From positions 56,903 to 120,902 of the forward strand of contig JBBSGR010000006.1 of assembly GCA_038253945.1 (NCBI GenBank): a stretch of DNA of 64,000 nucleotides, given 5' to 3'. Positions 7,958-16,076 of this stretch are shown here, piece by piece (within the stretch, counting starts at the first letter, position 1; the number at the start of each line of letters is the position of its first letter). The notes beneath the pieces were generated by a model that worked only from the letters and a program-made list of their open reading frames with translations, made no database searches and had not been told where the DNA came from. The DNA is from JBBRYW01 sp038253945 (GTDB lineage: Bacteria > Actinomycetota > Thermoleophilia > Gaiellales > Gaiellaceae). The position numbers and the translations under genes were made by a program.

Positions 7958-10242
7958 TGCGAGTCCCCGTTTCCTGGCTGCGCGACTACGTCGCGCTCGA
8001 GATCCCCGTCCAGGAGCTGGCGGCTCGCCTCGACGTCTCGACCGCCGTCGTGGCCGCGATCGAGCGGCGGGGCGTCCCGGACGTCGACGGCAACCTCGGC
8101 CTCTTCCGGGTCGGACGGGTCGTTGAAGCGGGAAAGCACCCCAATGCCGATCGTCTGCAGCTCTGCCGAGTCGACGTGGGGGAGAGGGATCTCTACCAGA
8201 TCGTCTGCGGCGCCTGGAACTTCGGCAGCGGAGCGACGGTCGCGGTCGCGCTTCCGGGCGCGACCCTGCCCGGAGGGCTTACGCTCGAGCGCCGGAAGCT
8301 GCGCGGGCAGGTGTCGGAGGGCATGATCCTGTCCGAGCGGGAGCTCGAGCTCGGACCCGACCACGCCGGGATCATGGTGCTCGACGCCGGCGAGCCGGGA
8401 GCGCCGCTCGGCGACGTCCTACCACTCCAGGAGACCGTGCTCGACTTCGAGGTCACGGGCAACCGTCCGGATCTGCTGTCGGTGTACGGCTTCGCCCGCG
8501 AGATCGCGACGCTCCTCCGCCTCGAGCTGGCGCCCCCACCGGGAAGGGACCCCGAGCAGACCGCGAGCGAGCCGGTCGACCTGACCATCGCCGACTTCGA
8601 CGGCTGCCCTCGGTACATCGGGAGGTTGTTCCGCGACGTCTCCGTCGGCCGCTCGCCGGTGTGGCTCCGCGCCCGGCTGGTCGCGGCGGGCATGCGACCG
8701 ATCTCGAACGTCGTCGACGTGACGAACTACGTGATGCTCGCGCTCGGCAACCCGCTCCACGCCTTCGATCTCGACAAGCTCGCCGGCGGCAGGATCGTCG
8801 TCCGCCGCGCGGAGCCCGACGAGCAGCTCCGCACGCTCGACGGCGTCGTGAGGTCCCTCGAGCCGAGCGATCTGATGATCGCGGACGCCGAGCGGTCGGT
8901 CGCGCTTGCCGGGATCATGGGCGGCGAGGAAACCGAGGTGACCGAACGGACGACCAACGTCCTGCTCGAGGCGGCGAACTTCGAGCCGACAAGCCTCTGG
9001 CGCAGCTCGGAGCGCCTGCGACTGCGCACGGAGGGGTCGAGCAGGTGGGAGAAGGGCGTCGACCCCTACCTGGCGGACCAGGCAGCGGTCCTCGCGACGG
9101 AGCTGATCGTCGAGCTCTCTCGCGCGCGCTGGACGGGGCACGCCGACGCGAAGGGCGAGCTGCCCGTGCGTCCGGTCGTCCGCTTTCGGGCCGACCACGC
9201 CGACTCCTTGATGGGGCTCGAGGTACCGGACGCCGAGCAAGCGGACATCCTTTCCCGACTCGGCCTCGAGCGCCGGAACGGCGACTACGTCGTACCGACC
9301 TGGCGCGCGCGCGACCTGACACGCGAGGTCGACCTGATCGAGGAGGTCGCCCGATTCAAGCTCGACGACATCCCCTTCACGCTGCCGATCCGCCGCGAGA
9401 TGTCGGGCCGGCTGACGAAGGAGCAGCGTGTGCGCCGCCGGGTCGAGGATACGCTCGCGGCGCTCGGTCTCTCAGAGGCGTACACGCCTTCCCTCGTCGC
9501 CGGCGACTCCCACCCCGACGCCCTCCGCCTGCCCGAGCCGATCAGCATCGAGCTGGCGGAGCTGCGTACGACGCTGCTGCCGTCGCTGATCGCCGCCTCG
9601 GCTCACAACCAGGCGGTGGGAAACGAGCGGATCGGGCTGTTCGAGATCGCCCGGATCTACCTTCCGGTGGATTCGGGGCTGCCGGAGGAGCGCCTGCAGG
9701 TCGCCGGCGTGGTCGAGGGCGGTTTCGCCCGCGCGAAGGGAATCGTCGAGGCCCTGCACGGGGCGCTCGGCATCCGGGAGACGTACGAGCGGGGCGACCA
9801 CCCGCTCTTCCACCCCGGCAAGAGTGCACAGACGCAGGCGGGCCCCCTGGGCGAGCTCCATCCCGAGGTGCTTGAGGGCGCGTGGGGCGCGTGGGAGCTC
9901 GATCTCGCCGCTCTCGCCGCCGCAACCGAGGAGCCGGTGCAGTACGAGGACGTGAGCACGTACCCCGCCGTGCGGCAGGATCTGGCCTTCGTCGTCGACG
10001 AGGCAGTCTCGGCGGGAGACCTCGTGGCGCTCGCACGCGAAGCAGCGGGCCCCGAGCTCCGGTCGATGCGGGCGTTCGACGTCTACCGCGGCGAGCAGAT
10101 CGGCCCCGGGCGCAAGTCGGTCGCGTTCTCGGTCGAGTTCCAATCGCCCGAGCGAACCCTGGCAGACGCCGATGCGGCGCTCCTCCGCGAGAGGATCGTC
10201 GGCGCTCTGGCAGAGCGCTTCGGCGCCGAGCTTCGCGCCTGA
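7957..10242 (+). CDS. pheT: Phenylalanyl-tRNA synthetase beta subunit
   Basis: 761 residues, near the usual bacterial length. Order of parts: M-R-V-P-V-S-W-L-R-D-Y-V start, an OB-fold tRNA-binding domain (about 45-155, H-P-N-A-D-R-L-Q-L-C), the B3/B4 editing region (about 210-400, with N-V-V-D-V-T-N-Y-V), B5, a catalytic-like core and the C-terminal anticodon-binding (FDX-ACB) domain from about 670 (D-L-A-F-V-V). It contacts tRNA and edits mischarged Tyr-tRNA-Phe. ATG overlaps the pheS TGA by one base. Confidence 0.95.
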   Translation: MRVPVSWLRDYVALEIPVQELAARLDVSTAVVAAIERRGVPDVDGNLGLFRVGRVVEAGKHPNADRLQLCRVDVGERDLYQIVCGAWNFGSGATVAVALPGATLPGGLTLERRKLRGQVSEGMILSERELELGPDHAGIMVLDAGEPGAPLGDVLPLQETVLDFEVTGNRPDLLSVYGFAREIATLLRLELAPPPGRDPEQTASEPVDLTIADFDGCPRYIGRLFRDVSVGRSPVWLRARLVAAGMRPISNVVDVTNYVMLALGNPLHAFDLDKLAGGRIVVRRAEPDEQLRTLDGVVRSLEPSDLMIADAERSVALAGIMGGEETEVTERTTNVLLEAANFEPTSLWRSSERLRLRTEGSSRWEKGVDPYLADQAAVLATELIVELSRARWTGHADAKGELPVRPVVRFRADHADSLMGLEVPDAEQADILSRLGLERRNGDYVVPTWRARDLTREVDLIEEVARFKLDDIPFTLPIRREMSGRLTKEQRVRRRVEDTLAALGLSEAYTPSLVAGDSHPDALRLPEPISIELAELRTTLLPSLIAASAHNQAVGNERIGLFEIARIYLPVDSGLPEERLQVAGVVEGGFARAKGIVEALHGALGIRETYERGDHPLFHPGKSAQTQAGPLGELHPEVLEGAWGAWELDLAALAAATEEPVQYEDVSTYPAVRQDLAFVVDEAVSAGDLVALAREAAGPELRSMRAFDVYRGEQIGPGRKSVAFSVEFQSPERTLADADAALLRERIVGALAERFGAELRA

Positions 10243-10334
10243 GGGAGGAGACGGCGATCTGCCGGAAAACCGGCCGCCGTCGATTCGCGTACCTGATGGG
10301 GTAAGTCCGTTCCCGCGACACCGGAGGAGTGTCA

Positions 10335-11447
10335 GTGACACGACGCCTGCTCATGCTGTTCGCGCTCGTCGCGATGGTCGCCTTTGCCCTGCCCGCCTCG
10401 GCGACCGTGGTCGGTCCCGTACTCCGGGCCGAGGTCGGCCCCGGCTCCGACATCTCCCTGCGCGACGCATCCGGCAATGCCGTCACCGAGCTGCCGCCCG
10501 GCGACTACACGATCCAGGTCTCCGACAGGTCGGCGACCCACAACTTCCACCTGGCCGGGCCAGGCACGGACCTCTCGACCACCGTGTCGGGCGTCGGCAG
10601 GGTCACCTGGAACGTCACGCTTGCCGCAGGCTCGTACCAGTTCTATTGCGACAGCCACTACGACACGATGTCCGGCGCCTTCGCGGTTGCAGCCGGCTCG
10701 CCTGCGCCCTCCCCGTCGCCTCCCGCGCCGCCTCCGAGCCCCGCCCCTAGCCCGGCTCCCCCTCCGGCTTCTCCGCCGGCGCCGCCTGCGAATTCGCTCG
10801 CGCCCGCTGCGGCCGTAGCGACCACCCTCGTCGGAAGCGTAGGCCCGGGCTTCACGATCTCGCTGACCGATCCGGCCGGAGCTCGCGTCCGGAACCTCGA
10901 TCCGGGTAGCTACACGATCGAGGTGCACGACCTGGGCACCCTGCACAACTTCCACCTCTTCGGGCCCGGAGTCGACCAGTCGACTGACATCGACACCACC
11001 GGCGATGTGACCTGGAACGTGACGTTCGCCGTCGGCATCTACACGTTCCAGTGCGACGCCCACCCCGACACGATGAAGGGCACGCTCAGGTCCGGCAACC
11101 CGCCGCCGCCACCTCCTCCACCTCCCGCGAGCCCGCCGCCTCCGCCGCCGCCGGGGAGCTCGAAGCTGCCGAGGCTCTCGGGCTCGGTCGGCCCGGGATA
11201 CACGATCGTGCTGAACGGCGCGCACGGAAAGCTGAAGACGACGAAGGCCGGCAGCTACCTCCTGACCGTGCGCGACCGGTCCGCCATCCACGACTTCCAT
11301 CTGGTCGGGCCCGGCGTGAGCAAGAAGACGGGCGTGGGCTTCCGCGGCACCGTCTCGTGGAAGGTGAAGCTGAGAAAGAGAGCCACCTACCGCTACTGGT
11401 GCGACCCCCACAGGACGATCATGAACGGCAGCTTCCGGACGAAGTAG
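10335..11447 (+). CDS. Secreted protein of three tandem cupredoxin-like domains joined by Pro-rich linkers
   Basis: About 370 residues: a signal peptide (M-T-R-R-L-L-M-L-F-A, cleavage after A-S-A), then three repeats of one beta-sandwich module separated by Pro-rich linkers. Each module carries the four type-1 copper ligands in order: T-H-N-F-H-L then Y-C-D-S-H-Y-D-T-M; L-H-N-F-H-L then Q-C-D-A-H-P-D-T-M; I-H-D-F-H-L then W-C-D-P-H-R-T-I-M. So each could bind copper (His, Cys, His, Met), suggesting an exported blue-copper electron carrier or copper store. GTG at 10335 is chosen because GGAGGA is 6 nt before it; GTG at 10329 would touch the Shine-Dalgarno. Redox partner unknown. Confidence 0.82.
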   Translation: MTRRLLMLFALVAMVAFALPASATVVGPVLRAEVGPGSDISLRDASGNAVTELPPGDYTIQVSDRSATHNFHLAGPGTDLSTTVSGVGRVTWNVTLAAGSYQFYCDSHYDTMSGAFAVAAGSPAPSPSPPAPPPSPAPSPAPPPASPPAPPANSLAPAAAVATTLVGSVGPGFTISLTDPAGARVRNLDPGSYTIEVHDLGTLHNFHLFGPGVDQSTDIDTTGDVTWNVTFAVGIYTFQCDAHPDTMKGTLRSGNPPPPPPPPPASPPPPPPPGSSKLPRLSGSVGPGYTIVLNGAHGKLKTTKAGSYLLTVRDRSAIHDFHLVGPGVSKKTGVGFRGTVSWKVKLRKRATYRYWCDPHRTIMNGSFRTK

Positions 11448-11460
11448 TCCCGGAAGGCTC

Positions 11461-12444
11461 TCAGCGGTTCCTGCGGGCCGGCGTGACGAGGCCCGCCTGC
11501 GGGCCGCCGGCCGCGTGGATGTCGGCCTGCCGGTCGAGCTCGGCGTTCAGCTCGGCCCCGAAGAGCAGCGCGAACGCCGAGTAGTTGAGCCAGAGCAGCA
11601 GGATGACCCCGCTCGCGATCGTGCCGTACGTCTTCGTGTAGTGGCCGGCGAACGTCACGTAGAGCGCGAACAGGCCGGACAGGGCAAGCCAGAGCGCGCC
11701 GCCGATCAGCGAGCCCGGCGAGATCCACTGCCAGCTGCGCTGCTCGCGGTTCGGTGCGAGGTAGTAGACGAGCCCGAAGAAGATCAGGATGGCCGCGAAC
11801 GCGAGCGGCCAGCGCAGGATCCCCCAGAGGAGGTCGAACGCAGTCCCGAGATTGGCCTTCTTGGCGATCGCGTTGCCGAGATCGCCGCCGACGACGATCA
11901 GCAGGAAGAGGCCGGCGGTGGTGATCCCGCTCAGGATGACGAGCACGATCGCGACCCCGCGCAGCTTCCAGAAAGGCCTCGTCTCCAGGCGGTCATAGAC
12001 ACGGTTGACCGCCTTGATCACCGCGTTCATCGCACCGCTAGCAGCCCAGACGGCTCCGAAGAAGCCGACGACGAAGGCGGTCGCCGACGTTCCACCTCCC
12101 GAGTCCTGCTGCAGCGTCGTGATGAACTTGATTACCCCGCTCGGGGCGATCGGATCGAGCAGGCTCTTCACGCTGTCGAAGAGCCCGAACACGCCGAGCG
12201 CCCCGATCAGGAACGCCATTGCCGGAAAGAACGCGAGCAGCGAGCTGTAGGCGATCTCCTGGGAGAGCCCCATGCAGTCGTCGGTCAGAAATTCCTTCCC
12301 GGTCCGCTTGAGCGCGTCGATCCAGTCGCGGCGGCTCAGCCGCTGCGGCCCGGCCGGGACGCTACCCGTCTCGGGGCGCCTCTCAGCCTCGGTCGACAAT
12401 CGTGAAGCGGCCGACCTGCGCCACCGTGTCGCCCTCGCGCCCAC
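11461..12444 (-). CDS. YihY/BrkB-family inner membrane protein
   Basis: Polytopic membrane protein of the YihY/BrkB family (about 310-327 residues, six or so helices). Visible signatures are G-L-S-Q-E-I-A-Y-S-S-L-L-A-F-F-P near the first helix, W-A-A-S-G-A-M-N-A-V-I-K-A-V-N-R-V-Y, and Y-G-T-I-A-S-G-V-I-L-L-L-L-W-L-N-Y. Older literature linked BrkB to virulence or tRNA processing (as 'RNase BN'), both doubtful; function is unknown. The start is uncertain: GTG 12444 overlaps the next gene by 62 nt, and TTG 12399 gives a shorter form. It is the last gene of a minus-strand membrane operon. Confidence 0.82.
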   Translation of the reverse strand: MGARATRWRRSAASRLSTEAERRPETGSVPAGPQRLSRRDWIDALKRTGKEFLTDDCMGLSQEIAYSSLLAFFPAMAFLIGALGVFGLFDSVKSLLDPIAPSGVIKFITTLQQDSGGGTSATAFVVGFFGAVWAASGAMNAVIKAVNRVYDRLETRPFWKLRGVAIVLVILSGITTAGLFLLIVVGGDLGNAIAKKANLGTAFDLLWGILRWPLAFAAILIFFGLVYYLAPNREQRSWQWISPGSLIGGALWLALSGLFALYVTFAGHYTKTYGTIASGVILLLWLNYSAFALLFGAELNAELDRQADIHAAGGPQAGLVTPARRNR

Positions 12445-12670
12445 GACGCGCTAGGTACCGCAGGGTGGCACCGATGCCGCCGGCGAGGACGAACCCCGCG
12501 CCGAGCGCCCCCGCGGCCACAACCGGCAGGTTGGCTCGCAGCTTGCCGCTGATGTCTGTCGCCTCGCCGATACTCGCGCGAAGCTGGTCGACCGAGCGGG
12601 CGAGCGCCTCCCGCTGCGCCGCGATGTCGCGGCGGATCTGCTCCGGTGTGCGGACGCTACCGGCTGCCAT
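12383..12670 (-). CDS. DUF3618 membrane protein
   Basis: 95 residues. The N-terminal half is an amphipathic helix (T-P-E-Q-I-R-R-D-I-A-A-Q-R-E-A-L) typical of DUF3618. A glycine- and alanine-rich membrane helix near 50-70 follows. Family function is unknown; it commonly travels with YqjE/holin-like proteins and BrkB, as here. It overlaps the preceding gene by 14 nt, so the operon is translationally coupled. Confidence 0.8.
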   Translation of the reverse strand: MAAGSVRTPEQIRRDIAAQREALARSVDQLRASIGEATDISGKLRANLPVVAAGALGAGFVLAGGIGATLRYLARRGREGDTVAQVGRFTIVDRG

Positions 12671-13079
12671 CGCTCTTCAATGCGTTCGTGGTCAGTTTTG
12701 CCTCCTCGATCGCCTGCTTGGGAACCGGGGGCGAGCCTCGCTTGATCGCTCGCAGCGCGGTCATACCAAGAACTGCCGTGATCAGCAGGAGCGCCAGTGT
12801 CACGATCAGCAGCGAGAGCCACGTGGAGAGAAACGTGGCGAGCACGGCCGCGATCGTCGCGAGTGCGAAGCCGAGCATCATCAGCCCGAACACGGCAGCT
12901 CCGAGGCCGAGGCCGATCCCGACTCCGAGGGCGGCCACCTTCGCCTTCAGCTCGAGCGAGGCGAGCTCGAGCTCGAGCTTCGCGAGTGCGCTCACGTGCT
13001 CGGTTACCTGCTTGGCGGCGGCACCGATCCCCGGTGGCTGCCCCGGCCTGATCTCGGTCTCAGCGTCGTGGGTGTGCAT
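12657..13079 (-). CDS. YqjE/Phage_holin_3_6-like membrane protein
   Basis: 140 residues: an N-terminal helix A-L-A-K-L-E-L-E-L-A-S-L-E-L-K-A-K followed by two long hydrophobic helices (about 50-78 and 85-108) and a short basic tail. This matches the putative actinobacterial holin-X / YqjE (DUF1469) family. Despite the name there is no phage context; these proteins are normally chromosomal envelope proteins of unknown role. It overlaps both neighbours by 14-20 nt. Confidence 0.78.
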   Translation of the reverse strand: MHTHDAETEIRPGQPPGIGAAAKQVTEHVSALAKLELELASLELKAKVAALGVGIGLGLGAAVFGLMMLGFALATIAAVLATFLSTWLSLLIVTLALLLITAVLGMTALRAIKRGSPPVPKQAIEEAKLTTNALKSDGSR

Positions 13080-13419
13080 GGCCTCTCCAGTCGATCATCT
13101 TGGCCAGCAGGATGCCCACCGCGAGCGCCGCACCTACTACCACGAAGGGATTCGGGCCTCCCGAGCCGGGCGGCGGCTTCCTCTTTCCAAGCTGGGGGCC
13201 CGAGGGGGCAACGGTGACCGCGCCGGGCTTCTGGTCGGTCGGAGCCTCTCCGCGCGCACGCGCCACCATTAGACTCGGCTTCAGCTTTCTGAGGAACACC
13301 GCATCCTCAGCCAGCGATTGGGCAAGCTTCGCCTTGAAGCCGCCTTCGGAGGCCAGGTCTCGTGAGAGCTCCTCCAGTCGGTCGGCGCCGCGCTCGATTG
13401 CGTCGTCGACTCGGTTCAC
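13060..13419 (-). CDS. Small single-helix membrane protein of the DUF3618/YqjE operon
   Basis: 119 residues. A charged helical N-terminus (D-D-A-I-E-R-G-A-D-R-L-E-E-L-S-R), a Pro/Gly-rich middle, then one membrane helix near the C-terminus (P-F-V-V-V-G-A-A-L-A-V-G-I-L-L-A). I do not recognise a named family; the layout resembles YqjD/DUF883-like envelope-anchored proteins. The GTG start overlaps the TGA of the micro-gene upstream by 4 nt (GTGA). Confidence 0.7.
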   Translation of the reverse strand: MNRVDDAIERGADRLEELSRDLASEGGFKAKLAQSLAEDAVFLRKLKPSLMVARARGEAPTDQKPGAVTVAPSGPQLGKRKPPPGSGGPNPFVVVGAALAVGILLAKMIDWRGHAHPRR

Positions 13420-13544
13420 TTCTTGATGGGCGGCGCTTCGCCGGTTGCGATTCGCCAGATTCGAGAGCTCGCGCGCCGGGCGGCCATCGTCGCGCCCGCG
13501 CCGAGCACTCCGTACAGGGTGGTCCAGAGCAATTTACGCAGCAT
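13416..13544 (-). CDS. 42-residue membrane microprotein, DUF4235-like
   Basis: A 42-residue frame (M-L-R-K-L-L-W-T-T-L-Y-G-V-L-G-A-G-A...) with one short hydrophobic helix and a basic C-terminal half ending A-P-P-I-K-K. It resembles the small DUF4235-type actinobacterial membrane proteins. Support for being real: its TGA overlaps the GTG of the next gene by 4 nt, it heads the same membrane operon, and its composition fits an anchored microprotein. It is easily missed because of its length. Confidence 0.65.
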   Translation of the reverse strand: MLRKLLWTTLYGVLGAGATMAARRASSRIWRIATGEAPPIKK

Positions 13545-13587
13545 GGACGCTCGGTACCGCACTCCGGTCAGTCGCAAACATGGCGCC

Positions 13588-13593
13588 TATTCT
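13588..13593 (+). promoter_or_regulatory. -10 element of argR, probable leaderless transcript
   Basis: TATTCT ends 6 nt before the argR ATG, and no Shine-Dalgarno is present. Transcription would start at or next to the A of ATG. A weak dyad, TTGCAC / ATGCAG, overlaps the start codon and could be an ArgR half-site, but this is tentative. Confidence 0.45.
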
Positions 13594-13599
13594 TGCACG

Positions 13600-14076
13600 A
13601 TGCAGCTGAACGGCCGCTCACTCGCCAAGTCGGAACGGCAGCGTCTGATCGCGAGCGTCGTCACGCGCAGAAGAATCGGGACCCAGCACGAGCTACTCTC
13701 GGCTCTCGCCGAGGCGGGGTGCCGGGTCACGCAGGCCACGGTCTCACGCGACATCCGCGAGCTCGGTCTGCAGAAGGCGCGTGATCCCCTCGGACACCCG
13801 CGCTTCGTCCTGCCGGAGCGGTCGAGACGAGCGAACCCCCGCAAAGCGCTCGGCGGAATTCTCGGCGCCTTCGGCCATAGCGCGGTCGCCGCCGAGAACA
13901 TCGTCGTCGTCCAGTCCGAGCTCGGCTCGGCGCCCGCGATCGCCCGCGCCCTCGATCAGCTCGACCACCCGAAGATCGTCGGGACGCTGGCCGGCGACGA
14001 CACCTGCCTAGCGATCGCGGGTAACGCGGCCGATGCCCGCCAGCTCGCTCGTGAGCTCTCGGAGCTGATCGGCTAA
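13600..14076 (+). CDS. argR: Arginine repressor
   Basis: 158 residues, the normal ArgR length. The N-terminal winged helix covers about 8-70 (Q-H-E-L-L-S-A-L, T-Q-A-T-V-S-R-D-I-R-E-L-G-L). The C-terminal oligomerisation and arginine-binding domain covers about 80-155, with the diagnostic G-T-L-A-G-D-D-T. ArgR hexamers bind ARG boxes and repress arginine biosynthesis when arginine is plentiful. No arg genes are in the window, so it probably acts in trans. ATG at 13600 is preferred over in-frame upstream starts because of the -10 element 6 nt before it. Confidence 0.92.
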   Translation: MQLNGRSLAKSERQRLIASVVTRRRIGTQHELLSALAEAGCRVTQATVSRDIRELGLQKARDPLGHPRFVLPERSRRANPRKALGGILGAFGHSAVAAENIVVVQSELGSAPAIARALDQLDHPKIVGTLAGDDTCLAIAGNAADARQLARELSELIG

Positions 14077-14087
14077 CCGGCCCCGCG

Positions 14088-14378
14088 TCAGGGCGGCAGG
14101 ATCTCCTCGCTCGGCGGAGCCCCGTCGTAGTCGTCGAGCGCGTCGAACTGCGTCGCGCTCAAGTCGAGCTGCACCCGCCCCACGGTGATCGACGAGACGC
14201 GTTCCGCAGGCACGTAGCGCGAGCCCTTCAGGACACCCCGAGACACCGAGAGGCCGTTGAAGATGTCCTTGCCCGTGTCGCCGATCAGCTCGGCGACGCG
14301 ACCCACCTCGTCGCCGTCTGCCGCGACGACCTCCCAGCCGCGCTCGACCACGAGCCAGGAGACGGGATCGGCGCTCAC
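14088..14378 (-). CDS. PRC-barrel/DUF2171-like small protein
   Basis: 96 residues, GTG start. W-E-V-V-A-A-D-G-D-E-V-G-R-V-A-E and Y-V-P-A-E-R-V-S-S-I resemble the small beta-barrel PRC/DUF2171 fold, which often binds RNA-processing or photosynthetic proteins but mostly lacks a known role. Its GTGA start overlaps the stop of the upstream gene, so it is probably made together with the duplicated-half protein. Confidence 0.65.
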   Translation of the reverse strand: MSADPVSWLVVERGWEVVAADGDEVGRVAELIGDTGKDIFNGLSVSRGVLKGSRYVPAERVSSITVGRVQLDLSATQFDALDDYDGAPPSEEILPP

Positions 14379-15016
14379 ACGGACTTCCCGCCGACGTACC
14401 AGACCGGGCCCTGGGTTGCGACCGGCTTCGTATCCGAGAGCGCCCGCAGGATCCTCACTTCGCCGCGAATCTCGGCCTCGTCGAGGCGCTCGAGGCAGCG
14501 ACCCACCATGTCCGGCGATGCCCCGTAGCCGAAGAGCCGGGCCGCGCGGAAGCGGAACACCGACCGCCCGCCGTACCGAGCGGGGTTGACGGGCGAGAGC
14601 AGGAGCGCTCCGCGCTCCACGTAGTCGGACGAGAAGAGCTCGAGCTCGACGTGGAGGTCGCTCCAGTCCGGCGGAAGCTGCTCGAGGGCTGCGCGCCATC
14701 TCTCCCCCAGCGCGGCGCGGGGAGGAGCCGCGGCGCCGGGCGCCTCGGTGCTCGAGACGAGCGCCAAGTGGCCCTCGATTCCATCGGCATCCAGCCGGCC
14801 GAGGAGGCGGCGGATGTGGGCGGGGGCAGGCCCCGCTCCGCGGCGAGCGCTGCGGAAGCTGATCTCGTCGTGGGAGCGGCCGGGGTTCAGCGGCGCGAGC
14901 AGCGAGAGCGCGCGGCGGCGCTGTGGCTCTGTGCCCACCGAGAGCGAGAGTCCGGCCTCCTCCCACCGCTCCGGAAGCTCCTCCTCGATCCGCTGCCACT
15001 GTCCTGCGAGCTGCAT
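14375..15016 (-). CDS. Unrecognised protein made of two homologous halves
   Basis: 213 residues with an internal duplication: about 7-87 and 107-190 align. Shared landmarks are W-Q-R-I-E-E-E-L-P versus W-R-A-A-L-E-Q-L-P; L-L-A-P-L-N-P-G-R versus L-L-S-P-V-N-P-A-R; I-S-F-R-S-A-R-R-G versus F-R-F-R-A-A-R-L-F; and L-G-R-L-D-A-D-G-I-E-G versus L-E-R-L-D-E-A-E-I-R-G. A Pro/Ala-rich linker joins them. I do not recognise the domain. It looks soluble and is translationally coupled to the PRC-barrel-like gene downstream. A pseudo-dimeric ligand-binding or structural protein is possible, but no function is proposed. Confidence 0.65.
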   Translation of the reverse strand: MQLAGQWQRIEEELPERWEEAGLSLSVGTEPQRRRALSLLAPLNPGRSHDEISFRSARRGAGPAPAHIRRLLGRLDADGIEGHLALVSSTEAPGAAAPPRAALGERWRAALEQLPPDWSDLHVELELFSSDYVERGALLLSPVNPARYGGRSVFRFRAARLFGYGASPDMVGRCLERLDEAEIRGEVRILRALSDTKPVATQGPVWYVGGKSV

Positions 15017-15074
15017 GGCAGGAGGATATCTCGCTTACATTTGTCCGGGTCAGGTGGAACCGGAGAGCGATGCG

Positions 15075-15080
15075 TACACT
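15075..15080 (+). promoter_or_regulatory. -10 element of the 2-oxoacid dehydrogenase operon, probable leaderless start
   Basis: TACACT ends 6 nt before the GTG at 15087. The only purine-rich run (GGAGAG, near 15062) is too far upstream to be a Shine-Dalgarno for that codon. No clear -35 is visible. Confidence 0.4.
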
Positions 15081-15086
15081 CATGCC

Positions 15087-16058
15087 GTGACGAAGGTCGA
15101 GAAGCGCGGCGAGGTCTCGAGGGAGCTCCTGCAGGACTTTTTCCGGGAGATGCTGCTGATCCGTCGCTTCGAAGAGAAGGTCGAGGAGCGCTTCCGCGCG
15201 GGCGAGCTCCCGGGCTTCCTGCACGTGGCGATCGGCCAGGAGGCGGTCGCGGTCGGCGTCTGCCGCGCCCTCGAGGACGACGACGTGATCGCGTCGACGC
15301 ACCGGGCGCATGGCCACACGCTCGCGAAGGGAACGCATCCGAACGAGTTGATGGCCGAGCTGTACGGCAAGGTCGAGGGGTGCTCGCACGGATTCGGCGG
15401 GTCGATGCACCTCTACGACGTCGAGCGGGGCAACCTCGGTGCGAACGCGGTGGTCGGCGGAGGGCTGCCCGGGATCGCCGGCGCAGCGCTCGCCTTCAAG
15501 CTGCGGCAGGAGCCGCGCGTCGCGCTCGCCTTCTTCGGTGACGGTGCGACGAACATCGGCACGTTCCACGAGGCGCTCAACCTCGCTCAGCTGTGGCGGG
15601 TGCCCGCGGTCTTCGTCTGCGAGAACAACCACTGGGCCGAGTCCACCCCCGCGCACCAGCAGCTCCCGATCGAGGACCTGACTCAGCGCGCAGCCGCGTT
15701 CGGCATGGCAACGGCGGACGTCGACGGTCAGGATGTCGAGGCCGTGTACGCCGCCGCTCTCGAGGCGGTCGAGCACGCCCGCTCTGGCCGCGGCCCGTTC
15801 CTCCTCGTCTGCAATACGTACCGGCTGACCGGCCACTACATCGGCGACCCTCAAGTCTACCGTTCGCGCGACGAGGTTCGCGAGCTCCGCGAGACGCAGG
15901 ATCCAATCACCAAGCTGCGCGAGCGGCTCGTCCTGTCCGACGAGGAGTGGGAAGAGCTGGACGCCGAGCTGCAGGAGATCGTCGACGCGTCCGTCGAGTT
16001 TGCGAAGGCGGGTACGGACCCGAACCCCGAAGATGCCCTCAAGAACATCTATGCATGA
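15087..16058 (+). CDS. pdhA: Thiamine-dependent 2-oxoacid dehydrogenase E1 alpha (pyruvate dehydrogenase/acetoin type)
   Basis: 323 residues. It decarboxylates the 2-oxoacid using thiamine diphosphate, as an alpha2beta2 E1 with the next gene. Visible motifs: I-G-Q-E-A-V, S-T-H-R-A-H-G-H, H-G-F-G-G-S-M-H-L, the ThDP-binding G-D-G-A-T-N...E-N-N span, and R-L-T-G-H-Y-I-G-D, the phosphorylation-loop-like region. Residues near S-M-H-L-Y-D fit pyruvate or acetoin enzymes better than branched-chain ones; this assignment is inference. First gene of a compact operon with E1 beta 18 nt downstream. Confidence 0.88.
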   Translation: MTKVEKRGEVSRELLQDFFREMLLIRRFEEKVEERFRAGELPGFLHVAIGQEAVAVGVCRALEDDDVIASTHRAHGHTLAKGTHPNELMAELYGKVEGCSHGFGGSMHLYDVERGNLGANAVVGGGLPGIAGAALAFKLRQEPRVALAFFGDGATNIGTFHEALNLAQLWRVPAVFVCENNHWAESTPAHQQLPIEDLTQRAAAFGMATADVDGQDVEAVYAAALEAVEHARSGRGPFLLVCNTYRLTGHYIGDPQVYRSRDEVRELRETQDPITKLRERLVLSDEEWEELDAELQEIVDASVEFAKAGTDPNPEDALKNIYA

Positions 16059-16076
16059 ACGGCCGGCTGGGGTGCA

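Noticed and set aside
10253..10278. Small hairpin after pheT as a terminator
   Set aside because: Only five base pairs and no T-tract.
12657..13079. 'Holin' annotation as a sign of prophage
   Set aside because: No phage genes, integrase or att sites nearby; the family is normally chromosomal.
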